Source of the DNA: UBA8904 sp035448625
GTDB taxonomy: Bacteria; Desulfobacterota; Syntrophia; Syntrophales; Smithellaceae
NCBI GenBank assembly: GCA_035448625.1
Contig: DAOTJI010000012.1
Coordinates: forward strand, 1-42,379
DNA: 42,379 bases
Direction of reading: 5' to 3'
Shown here: in pieces, positions 8,842-16,571 of the stretch
Layout of the letters: every line of letters starts with the position of its first letter
Numbering within the stretch: position 1 is the first letter of the stretch
Notes under the pieces: model-generated
Database searches by the model: none
What the model was told of the DNA's origin: nothing
What the model saw: the letters and a program-made list of their open reading frames with translations, nothing else
Program-made: the position numbers and the translations under genes

Positions 8842-9984
8842 CTATAACCCCATAAACTTGGCAATAATGGTCTTCATGATCTCGTTGGTTCCGGCAAAAA
8901 TCCGGCTTACCCGGCTGTCGCGCCAGGCCCTCGATATCCCGTATTCATCGCAGTAGCCGTACCCCCCGTGCAGTTGGAGGCACCGGTCCGCAACCTGGTG
9001 GGCCATATCCGTGATCCAGTATTTGGCCATCGACGTCTCGATGATGACCTGCCGCCCCTCCATGTGATCCACAATCAACTTGTCCACAAAGGTCCGCCCG
9101 ATCCGGATCTCGGTCGCGCATTCCACCAGCGTAAACTGATTGACCTGAAACTTGGAGACGGGCTTTCCAAAGACCGTCCGTTCCCGGCAATACTTGATGG
9201 TGGTCTCCAGCATGTATTCGGCGGCCGCAATGCCGCAGATGGCCACGACCAGACGCTCCTGCTGAAGTTTCATCATGAGTTTCAAAAACCCGGTCCCCTT
9301 TTCGCCCAGACGGTTGCTTTTGGGAATCCTGCAGTCCGTGAAATACAGTTCGGACGTATCCTGGCTGTGCCAGCCGGCTTTTTTGATCCGTTTGCCTTTC
9401 TCAAAGCCGGGAGTGCCGGCCTCCACGACAAAAAGGTCCACCGCCTTGTGAGGATCCGGACAGTCCGGATCTTTTGCCGCCACAATGCACAGATCGCAGT
9501 TGATGCCGTTGCTGATGAAGGTTTTCTGGCCGTTCAGGACGAAGTCATTCCCGTCCTCCACGGCGGTCGTCTTGATGGCGGCGAGATCACTGCCGGTATT
9601 GGGTTCCGTCATGGCCACCGCCGTGATGATGTCGCCGGTGACGCAGCCGGGAAGATATTTTTGCTTCTGCTCTTCGGAACCGAAGGAAATGAGATAGGGA
9701 ACCACGATATCGGTGTGCAGAGGGGCCGCAAGTCCCGCAAAATTGGAATGCGCCAATTCTTCGGTGACGATCACCGAATACAGAAAATCCGCTCCCGCGC
9801 CGCCGTATTCCACCGGAACGGACATACCCAGAAACCCGTGCTCGCCCATTTTCTTCCAGGCGCTCTTGGGAACAATGCCGGCCTCTTCCCACTCCTCGAC
9901 ATGGGGAAGCAGTTCATTCGTAACGAATTTCCGGAAGGTGTCCCGGAACATTCGGTGTTCATCCGTATATTGAATAATATCCAT
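8842..9984 (-). CDS. Acyl-CoA dehydrogenase, LCAD/isovaleryl-CoA-dehydrogenase-like
   Basis: This 380-residue enzyme is the standard length. AVAMTEPNTGSDLAAIKT (about 122-139) binds flavin and substrate, and QLHGGYGYCDEYGI is typical of the C-terminal domain. The site of the MCAD base reads FAGTNEIMK, so no Glu is present there. Instead KLQQERLVVAI places E243 where LCAD (Glu261) and IVD (Glu254) keep their base. Enzymes of this type accept branched chains, which suits the AMACR-like gene 3 nt downstream. GAGGAG lies upstream of the ATG. It would pass electrons to ETF. No etf genes lie in the window. Confidence 0.9.
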   Translation of the reverse strand: MDIIQYTDEHRMFRDTFRKFVTNELLPHVEEWEEAGIVPKSAWKKMGEHGFLGMSVPVEYGGAGADFLYSVIVTEELAHSNFAGLAAPLHTDIVVPYLISFGSEEQKQKYLPGCVTGDIITAVAMTEPNTGSDLAAIKTTAVEDGNDFVLNGQKTFISNGINCDLCIVAAKDPDCPDPHKAVDLFVVEAGTPGFEKGKRIKKAGWHSQDTSELYFTDCRIPKSNRLGEKGTGFLKLMMKLQQERLVVAICGIAAAEYMLETTIKYCRERTVFGKPVSKFQVNQFTLVECATEIRIGRTFVDKLIVDHMEGRQVIIETSMAKYWITDMAHQVADRCLQLHGGYGYCDEYGISRAWRDSRVSRIFAGTNEIMKTIIAKFMGL

Positions 9985-10059
9985 CCATCCGTCTCCTCAT
10001 TCCAATGCATTGTCCGGACGCTTCCGACCCCGCCACCAAAACCGATCCGGTCGGAGGAG

Positions 10060-10099
10060 GCCGCGGAGGTGGAGAAAGCGGCTCCACCACCTCCGCGGC
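10060..10099. other. GC-rich intercistronic hairpin (13-bp perfect stem)
   Basis: GCCGCGGAGGTGG at 10060-10072 is the exact reverse complement of 10087-10099, with a 14-nt loop. It lies in the 141-nt gap between the thiolase stop and the dehydrogenase start. No T-run follows on the minus strand, so rho-independent termination is unlikely. Like the hairpin at 6631-6661 it may stabilise or process the long message. Confidence 0.6.
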
Positions 10100-10125
10100 G
10101 CACGCGTCATCCGCGTCGGACGGAA

Positions 10126-11340
10126 TTATTTTCCATACTTTCCGATGATGGAAATCGCGCACACGTTCTGGTGAGGGAAACCGCCCAGGTTGTGCGTCAA
10201 ACCGTATCGCGGATTTTCGAGCTGACGCTTGTCCGCCCGCCCCTGAAGCTGCAGGTACATTTCATAAATCATCCGCAATCCCGAAGCTCCGATGGGATGT
10301 CCGAAACACTTGAGACCGCCGTCGATCTGGGCCGGGATTTTACCATCCCGGTCATACATGCCGTTCAAGGCATCTTTCCAGGCCTGCCCGCGCTCCGAAA
10401 GATGGAGATCCTCATACGTCACGAGTTCCGTGATGGAGAAACAGTCATGACATTCAAACATGCTGATCTCCTCGCGCGGGTTTGTGATGCCGGCCTCCTT
10501 GTAGGTGGCCGCCGCGCATTTGTCCGTCGTGACGAAATTCGCGCCGTCCCACTCATTGAATCCGCCTTCATAGCCGTTGCTGACCGCCAGCTGAACGGCT
10601 TTGACCGTCACCAGGTCCTTTTTCTTTCTGCCCAGTTTCTGGGCGATCTCCGGCGTCGTGACGATGGCGCAGGCCGAACCGTCGCTGACGCCGCAGCAGT
10701 CAAACAACCCCAGGGGCCAGGCGATGATCGGGGCCGCCAGAACCTGATCGACGGTCACCGCCTTCCGCAGGTGGGCCTTGGGATTCAGGGCGCCGTTCGC
10801 ATGGCTTTTCACCGAAACATGGGCGATGGCCTGTTTGATGTCGTCATTCTGGATCTTGTATTTGGCGACGTAGGCGGAGGCGAGCTGGGCAAAAAGCCCC
10901 GGCGCCGTTGCATTGGGAAAGAACTGCCACATGAGAGTTCCCGCCGTCGAGCCCCAGGCGGGAAGTCCTCCGTACCCCGTGTCCTTCAACTTCTCGACGC
11001 CGAGGGCCAGACAAATATCGTAAGCGCCCGACGCGACGCCGTAAACCGCGCCGCGGAACGCCTCCGTGCCCGTGGCGCAATAGTTTTCCATTCTGGAAAT
11101 GGGAATGTTGGGCAAACGAAGGGCCACGCCCATCGACGGAGCACCCTTTCCCACATTGATCTCATCCATACAGACCCCGTACCAGGCCGCCTGAATATCC
11201 TTTTTTTCAATGCCGGCATCGGCAATCGCTTCCTGAAAGGCCTCAACCATCAGCCCCTCGGCTCCTATATCCCATCGCTCTCCGAACCGGCTGCATCCCA
11301 TGCCGATAATAGCGACTTTATCTCTGATTCCTGAAGCCAT
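10126..11340 (-). CDS. SCP-x-type thiolase (sterol carrier protein x / lipid-transfer-protein thiolase)
   Basis: This 404-residue thiolase-fold protein has the nucleophile C88 in MENYCATGTEAFR, the HDCFSITEL loop and the general-base GHPIGASG (H348), with a C-terminal NVCAISIIGK. This arrangement is that of SCP-x thiolases, which cleave 3-oxoacyl-CoAs including 2-methyl-branched and sterol side-chain ones. The chosen ATG at 11340 has GAGGAGGTG about 8 nt upstream. An earlier in-frame ATG at 11382 has no RBS and would overlap the upstream gene. It follows a fusion carrying a DUF35 domain by only 13 nt. DUF35 proteins are known partners of thiolases (archaeal thiolase/HMGCS complex, BbsAB, Ltp2-ChsH2), so a complex is likely. 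Confidence 0.88.
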   Translation of the reverse strand: MASGIRDKVAIIGMGCSRFGERWDIGAEGLMVEAFQEAIADAGIEKKDIQAAWYGVCMDEINVGKGAPSMGVALRLPNIPISRMENYCATGTEAFRGAVYGVASGAYDICLALGVEKLKDTGYGGLPAWGSTAGTLMWQFFPNATAPGLFAQLASAYVAKYKIQNDDIKQAIAHVSVKSHANGALNPKAHLRKAVTVDQVLAAPIIAWPLGLFDCCGVSDGSACAIVTTPEIAQKLGRKKKDLVTVKAVQLAVSNGYEGGFNEWDGANFVTTDKCAAATYKEAGITNPREEISMFECHDCFSITELVTYEDLHLSERGQAWKDALNGMYDRDGKIPAQIDGGLKCFGHPIGASGLRMIYEMYLQLQGRADKRQLENPRYGLTHNLGGFPHQNVCAISIIGKYGK

Positions 11341-11353
11341 AACACACACCTCC

Positions 11354-14074
11354 TCATTGGTTGAATTTGAACAATTTTCCAATCAGCTGGGATTTCATCA
11401 TGTCTCCGCCGACCTTCAGTTTCCCGGAACTGAACGCCTTCATGCCGTCCAACTTTCCGGTGATCAGGTCAACAAAATCCGTATCGGCCATGCCGATGGT
11501 GGTCGTCGGATTCGCACCCTTCCCGGTTGTGATGCTGCACGTTCCATCCTTGACGGCGACAAACCAATCCCCGCCTGCCGGGCCGGAGATGTTGAACTGG
11601 AAAGTCACATCCTTGCCGGCGGCGGCGGCCGCGTTGAACACGGAGGGCATTTTCTTGAAGACCCCCGCGACGTCCAGCCCGCCCGCCCCGCTTGGAGGCG
11701 CCGGTGCGCCGGCGGCCGGAGGCGTCAGAAAATCCATAATGGCCATATTGAGTTCCGAATAGGGTTTCGCGCCTTCCAGGCTGTTGATCTTATCCCAGTT
11801 GTCGCGAATCATTTCCGGTGTCGGCACATGTGTTTCGTCCCCCAGCATCACGCCGGGACCCGTCAGAATCGCCGCCCGGCTGAAGAATCCGGCCCCCGCG
11901 TTGAAGATGCTGCCGGAATCCTTGCATTCTTCGGAGCACAGGTACAGAACGATGCCGGCAACGTAGTCCGGATTCATTCTCTCCAGCATCTCCGGCGGCA
12001 TCATATCCTGCGTCAACCGGGACGCGGCGATGGGGGCGATGGTGTTGACCTTGATGTTGTATTTCGCACCCTCCAGCTTCAATGTGTTCATGAAGCCGAC
12101 AAGCCCCAGTTTGGCGGAGGAATAATTCGTCTGGCCGAAATTGCCGTAGAGACCGGCCGCGGAAGTCGTCATGATGATGCGGCCATACCCGTTGTTCCGC
12201 ATGGCCTCAAAAGCCGGCCGCGTCACATTATAGGCGCCGTTGAGATGAACGGCGAGAACAGCCTGCCAGTTTTCCGGCTCCATCTTCAGGATGCCTTTAT
12301 CCCTGAGAATGCCGGCGTTGTTGATGAGGATATCGACTTTGCCGAAAGCGTCCAGCGCCGTCTTCACGATCTTCTGACCGCCTTCGGGCGTGGCGACGTT
12401 GTCGTAATTGGCCACGGCTTCGCCGCCCATGGCTTTGATCGCCTCCACCACCATGTCCGCGGGACCGGCGGCTCCGGATCCCGACCCGTCGCGCGCGCCT
12501 CCGAAATCGTTCACGACAACCTTGGCTCCGCGACGCCCCAGCTCCAGGGCATACGCCCGGCCCAAACCGCCGCCTGCGCCCGTTACGATAGCCACCCGAC
12601 CCTGAAAATCGATTTCCGGCGTCCAGTCGGTCTGGGGAACGGCCTTCCAAAAATATTGCGAAAACCCGCGGACCGTGTCGACGACCCTTCTGCGGAAAGA
12701 CATCCTGACGGGCATGCCGATTTTGATGTCGTTCAACTCACTGTCCGTGAAGTCCATCATGAACCGGCCACCGCCCTCAAACTGAACCATTCCGTAAATC
12801 GCCGGGGGATCGACGGAAACGGCCAGCAGATCCCCCGTGAACGAGCGGACCCTGGCCTTGACATTGGCGAATTCATAATCGTCCTGTGTTCCCAAATGAC
12901 CGCAGGCCGGATTCACGCAAAGATCCGCCCGGGGATACTGAGCCGTCCCGCAATCCCGGCATTTTCCACCGACAAACCCGAGGATCATTCTCCGGTTCCG
13001 CCACAGGGCCGTCATGGTCGTCTGCACGGGCGCTTCCGCCCGGATCCCCATCTCCGGATTAAGCAGATCCCGGAATTTCAGGAACTTCATGTAGTTGTCC
13101 GTGGTCTTCTTGTTGGCCAGCGACCCTTTGAGCCCCGCGCGCTCAGCCAGTTTGCCGATATTCTCCGTGACTTTGAAATAGAGGGCGTCACTCCCCTGCC
13201 CGAAACCGACCAGAAGGATGCCGTCTCCCGGCTTTGACGATTCGAGCGCCCCGACCAGCATCAAAAGCGCATGCGCGACGCCGGTCTCTCCGGTGACCTC
13301 GTGCATCGTATCGACCAGTTTTTCCGGAGTGGCCCCAAGCTTCTTCCCGATCGCCCGGTGCTCCGCCTTGAACAAACAGGGGAATACCAGTTTTTGCACG
13401 TCATTCATCGTGATGTTCAATTTCTTGAACAGGCCGTTCACCGCTTCGGGAATAATCTTGGCATAGCCCTCTTCACGGAGCCACCGTTCTTCCCAGGTGT
13501 AGTCGAACTCGGATTTGGATCCCCGGTAATGATCCACAAAATCGTAGGTGACACAATAGGAACCCAAAAACTCCGCCACAACGTCTTCGTCCCCGACCAG
13601 AACGGACGCCGCGCCGTCGCCGAACCACATCTCGTAAAAACCGGCCGGACGGGTCTGCCGTTTGTCGGACGCGGTCACCAGGATGGATTTTCGGCTCCCC
13701 GATTTGACCACATCCAGGGCAGTCAGAAGGCCGGTCGTACCGGCCCGCTGGGAAGACGTGAAATCCGCCGTGTTGATGTCGCTCCGCAGATTCAACGCCG
13801 TGGCCATGATGCCGGCATTCAGGCGATCCAAAAACGGCAGACTTGTAGAGCAGAGGTATCCTGCATCAATCTTGGTTTTGTCTTTTCCAATCAAACAATC
13901 CATGGATGCGGCGACAGCCATCGTCAGACTGTCCTCATCGTAATTGCACATGGAACGTTCGCCCTGGGCCACACTGATAAGCGCCGGAGCGAACCAGCCC
14001 ATCGATTGATAGATGGCCATTCTGTCCAATCGCAGGCGGGGAATATAGGCTCCGTATGACGTGATTCCGATCAT
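11354..14074 (-). CDS. Four-part fusion: HMG-CoA-synthase-like + zinc-ribbon/DUF35 + SDR + SCP2
   Basis: The protein is 906 residues from the ATG at 14074, which has AAGGAGGT upstream; an ATG at 14095 lacks one. Residues 1-320 fold like HMG-CoA synthase (SYGAYIPRLRL, DFVDHYRG, GFGQGSDALYF). Residues 365-480 are a DUF35 unit with a four-Cys zinc ribbon (C372, C375, C386, C391) and an OB-like part. Residues 491-760 are a short-chain dehydrogenase (TGAGGGLG, Ser in TTSAAG, YSSAK). Residues 790-906 are a sterol-carrier SCP2 domain. By eye the HMG-CoA synthase triad is lost: E79, C111 and H233 of the S. aureus enzyme correspond to T77, Q109 and F231/P232. The SDR-SCP2 half is nearly the same as the next upstream gene. 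The SDR would oxidise 3-hydroxyacyl-CoA; the role of the first half is unknown. Confidence 0.85.
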   Translation of the reverse strand: MIGITSYGAYIPRLRLDRMAIYQSMGWFAPALISVAQGERSMCNYDEDSLTMAVAASMDCLIGKDKTKIDAGYLCSTSLPFLDRLNAGIMATALNLRSDINTADFTSSQRAGTTGLLTALDVVKSGSRKSILVTASDKRQTRPAGFYEMWFGDGAASVLVGDEDVVAEFLGSYCVTYDFVDHYRGSKSEFDYTWEERWLREEGYAKIIPEAVNGLFKKLNITMNDVQKLVFPCLFKAEHRAIGKKLGATPEKLVDTMHEVTGETGVAHALLMLVGALESSKPGDGILLVGFGQGSDALYFKVTENIGKLAERAGLKGSLANKKTTDNYMKFLKFRDLLNPEMGIRAEAPVQTTMTALWRNRRMILGFVGGKCRDCGTAQYPRADLCVNPACGHLGTQDDYEFANVKARVRSFTGDLLAVSVDPPAIYGMVQFEGGGRFMMDFTDSELNDIKIGMPVRMSFRRRVVDTVRGFSQYFWKAVPQTDWTPEIDFQGRVAIVTGAGGGLGRAYALELGRRGAKVVVNDFGGARDGSGSGAAGPADMVVEAIKAMGGEAVANYDNVATPEGGQKIVKTALDAFGKVDILINNAGILRDKGILKMEPENWQAVLAVHLNGAYNVTRPAFEAMRNNGYGRIIMTTSAAGLYGNFGQTNYSSAKLGLVGFMNTLKLEGAKYNIKVNTIAPIAASRLTQDMMPPEMLERMNPDYVAGIVLYLCSEECKDSGSIFNAGAGFFSRAAILTGPGVMLGDETHVPTPEMIRDNWDKINSLEGAKPYSELNMAIMDFLTPPAAGAPAPPSGAGGLDVAGVFKKMPSVFNAAAAAGKDVTFQFNISGPAGGDWFVAVKDGTCSITTGKGANPTTTIGMADTDFVDLITGKLDGMKAFSSGKLKVGGDMMKSQLIGKLFKFNQ

Positions 14075-14144
14075 CGTTCTACCTCCTTCATTCACAAGAC
14101 ATTGCGTTCTAATTTTTAAACCGATGCTTCAGATCCTCTCCGCT

Positions 14145-15422
14145 TTAGAATTTGAAGATTTTCTCCAAAAGCTGGGATTTCATGATATCTCCCTCGATTT
14201 TCAGCTTTCCCGAGGTGTAGGCCTTCATGGCATTGACCTTGCCGTTCATCAGGTCGAGGAAATCCCCCGCCTGGATCTTCAGCGTGCAGGTCGGGTTGGC
14301 ATGCAGACCGGACGTCACCGTGCAGGCGCCGTTTTTGATGTCGGCGGACCAATCCCCGCCGCCGTCACCGGCGATGCAGTACTGGAAAACAACCGTTGCC
14401 CCCGCCGCCGCGCCGGGCTGAAAGGCCCCGGGCATTTTTTCAAAAACGTCTTTCACCGCGGCGAAGCCGCCGCCGCTTTGCGCCGGCTCTTTCTTTCCCT
14501 CCAGCGCCGAGAGAAGATCCTGAAGGACCAGATCGTTCAATTGCCCGTATTCCTTGGCGCCCTTGAGATCCGTGATTTTTGCCCAGTTGGCGGATACCTC
14601 TTCGACGGTCGGAACCTTTTTGCCGTCCCCGATAACGAGGCCGGGACTGGTCATCACGGCGGCGCGATTGTAAAATCCGGCGCCGCAGTTGTAAATTCTG
14701 CCGGTCTCATTGCATTCCTCCGAGCACAGATAGAGCACGATGGGCGCAACATACGCCGGATTCATTTTGGCCAGAAGATCGGGGGGCAGAATGTCCTCCG
14801 TGAGACGGGACGCGGCAATCGGGGCCACCGTGTTCACTTTAATGTTGTACTTGATGCCTTCGAGCTTCAGGGTGTTCATGAAACCCACAAGCCCCAACTT
14901 GGCCGAGGAATAATTGCTTTGACCGAAATTGCCGTAAAGCCCCGCGGCGGATGTCGTCATGATGATCCGGCCGTACCCCTTGTCGCGCATGACACTGAAA
15001 GCGGGACGCGTCACATGGAAGGCCCCGTTCAGATGAACATCCAGAACCGCCTGCCAGTTTTCCGGTTCCATTTTGAGAATGCCCTTATCCCGCAGAATGC
15101 CGGCATTGTTCACCAGAATGTCCACCTTCCCAAAAGCGTCAACGGCGGTCTTGACGATGTTTTCGCCTCCGTTCGGGGTCGCTACATTATCGTAATTGGC
15201 AACCGCCTCTCCTCCCAGCGCCTTGATTTCATCTACGACTTTGTCCGCCGGGCCGGCCGCTCCCTTGCCGGAGCCGTCCCTGGCGCCGCCGAAATCATTG
15301 ATCACTACTTTTGCGCCCCGCCGGGCAAACTCAAGGGCGTACACGCGCCCCAGTCCGCCGCCCGCACCGGTGACAATGGCCACCCGACCATCAAAACGGA
15401 TTTCCTTGCTTGCTCCCATCAT
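14145..15422 (-). CDS. SDR-SCP2 fusion, MFE-2-like 3-hydroxyacyl-CoA dehydrogenase
   Basis: The protein is 425 residues from the ATG at 15422. A second ATG at 15419 is equally possible because AAAAGGAG lies 4 nt before the first and 7 nt before the second. Residues 10-285 are a short-chain dehydrogenase with TGAGGGLG (18-25) and S158, Y171 and K175 as catalytic residues. Residues about 315-425 are an SCP2 sterol-carrier domain ending DIMKSQLLEKIFKF. The NDFGGARDGSGKG and ILRDKG segments are typical of the dehydrogenase part of peroxisomal MFE-2, but the central hydratase-2 domain of MFE-2 is absent and is supplied here by separate MaoC genes. It should oxidise (R)-3-hydroxyacyl-CoA with NAD. 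Confidence 0.9.
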   Translation of the reverse strand: MMGASKEIRFDGRVAIVTGAGGGLGRVYALEFARRGAKVVINDFGGARDGSGKGAAGPADKVVDEIKALGGEAVANYDNVATPNGGENIVKTAVDAFGKVDILVNNAGILRDKGILKMEPENWQAVLDVHLNGAFHVTRPAFSVMRDKGYGRIIMTTSAAGLYGNFGQSNYSSAKLGLVGFMNTLKLEGIKYNIKVNTVAPIAASRLTEDILPPDLLAKMNPAYVAPIVLYLCSEECNETGRIYNCGAGFYNRAAVMTSPGLVIGDGKKVPTVEEVSANWAKITDLKGAKEYGQLNDLVLQDLLSALEGKKEPAQSGGGFAAVKDVFEKMPGAFQPGAAAGATVVFQYCIAGDGGGDWSADIKNGACTVTSGLHANPTCTLKIQAGDFLDLMNGKVNAMKAYTSGKLKIEGDIMKSQLLEKIFKF

Positions 15423-15501
15423 CGTTCTCCTTTTCGTGAAATGTCTTTTTGAAAGCAATCGAGTTTCAATGTTGGACAAAAATCTTTTCTACGCCGGGAA
15501 G

Positions 15502-16485
15502 CTAAAACAGCTTGCTTGCTCTCTCCAGCGTCTCCTTAGCCTCTTTCACCATTCTCTCCAGCAGTTCCTTGCACGTAGGCACATCCTGTATGAGTCCGAT
15601 GGACTGCCCCACCATCATGGGAGCGGCCTCCACATCGCCGTCCTCCCATGCCTCTTTCATCCGCTCGCCGGCGATGAGGGGATAAAGAGCCTCGAACCCC
15701 CCTCCCTTCTCCTCGATTTCACAGATCTTCCTGACCACCTGGTTCTTGAGCGCCCGGCCCTGCAGATGAAGCGTTTTACAGATCAGCGTCGTTTCGTTCT
15801 CCTGACGTTTCACAATCTCCTCTTTGATATTGTTGTGGACGACACAATCTTTCGTGGCGATGAAACGACTGGCCATCATGACCCCTTGCGCCCCCAGCGA
15901 CAGAGCCGCCGCGAGGGATTTGCCGTTGGCGATACCGCCCACCGTCACCACGGGGATTTTCACGGATTCGACGATGCGGGGCGTCAACACCATGGTCGTG
16001 ACATCATCGTCCAGCGGATGACCGCCTTCCTCGATGCCGGCTGCGTAGATGCCGTCATACCCGGCCTGCTCCGCATGCCTGGCATGGCGGACCGCGCCAA
16101 CCTTATGAAAAAGTTTAACCCCTGCTTTTTTCAGCAGGTCGATGTACTCCGGCCCCACCGCCTTGTCCACCGGAGCGCCGGATACTTCAATGCCCGCCAC
16201 TTTCTCCTGGGCGCAGACCCGCAGGTACATCTGATGATGCCCCGCCGTGATGCGCACGGAGGGAAGAATGGTGATTCCCACCATGAATGGCTTGTCGGTC
16301 AGTTTCCGAGTTTCCCGGATGGCATTGCGGAAATCCTCTTCCGTTTCATAATTTCCCGCGGTAAGATTTCCCATCCCCCCTGCGTTGGAAACCGCCGCGG
16401 CGAGCGCCGGTTTGCAAAGCCACATCATCGCCCCACAAATAATGGGATACTCGATTCCAAACATCTCGGTGATTGCCGTTTTCAT
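15502..16485 (-). CDS. NPD/nitronate-monooxygenase-family FMN oxidoreductase
   Basis: This 327-residue TIM-barrel flavoprotein starts with MKTAITEMFGIEYPIICGAM, and has SNAGGMGNLTAGN, the glycine-rich EEGGHPLDDD loop (usually AGGH in the family), IPVVTVGGIANGKSLAAALSLGAQGVMM and a tail rich in charged helices. This is the fold of nitronate monooxygenase and FabK enoyl reductase. In the middle of a beta-oxidation run an enoyl-CoA or dienoyl-CoA reductase role is more attractive than nitronate oxidation, but that is inference. TAAAGGAGG lies before the ATG. Confidence 0.82.
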   Translation of the reverse strand: MKTAITEMFGIEYPIICGAMMWLCKPALAAAVSNAGGMGNLTAGNYETEEDFRNAIRETRKLTDKPFMVGITILPSVRITAGHHQMYLRVCAQEKVAGIEVSGAPVDKAVGPEYIDLLKKAGVKLFHKVGAVRHARHAEQAGYDGIYAAGIEEGGHPLDDDVTTMVLTPRIVESVKIPVVTVGGIANGKSLAAALSLGAQGVMMASRFIATKDCVVHNNIKEEIVKRQENETTLICKTLHLQGRALKNQVVRKICEIEEKGGGFEALYPLIAGERMKEAWEDGDVEAAPMMVGQSIGLIQDVPTCKELLERMVKEAKETLERASKLF

Positions 16486-16571
16486 GTAAATCCTCCTTTA
16501 GTATTTCAACCTGCCGTGCCTGATTCATCCGGTCACCGGGCGGCGTTTTGGACTTTCTTGCCTTGCGGCCG

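Noticed and set aside
8968..13237. Long plus-strand frames (788 and 645 residues) opposite the dehydrogenase, thiolase and fusion genes
   Set aside because: Composition rich in H, R, G and Q with no motif is typical of antisense frames of GC-rich genes; the minus strand carries well-marked domains throughout.
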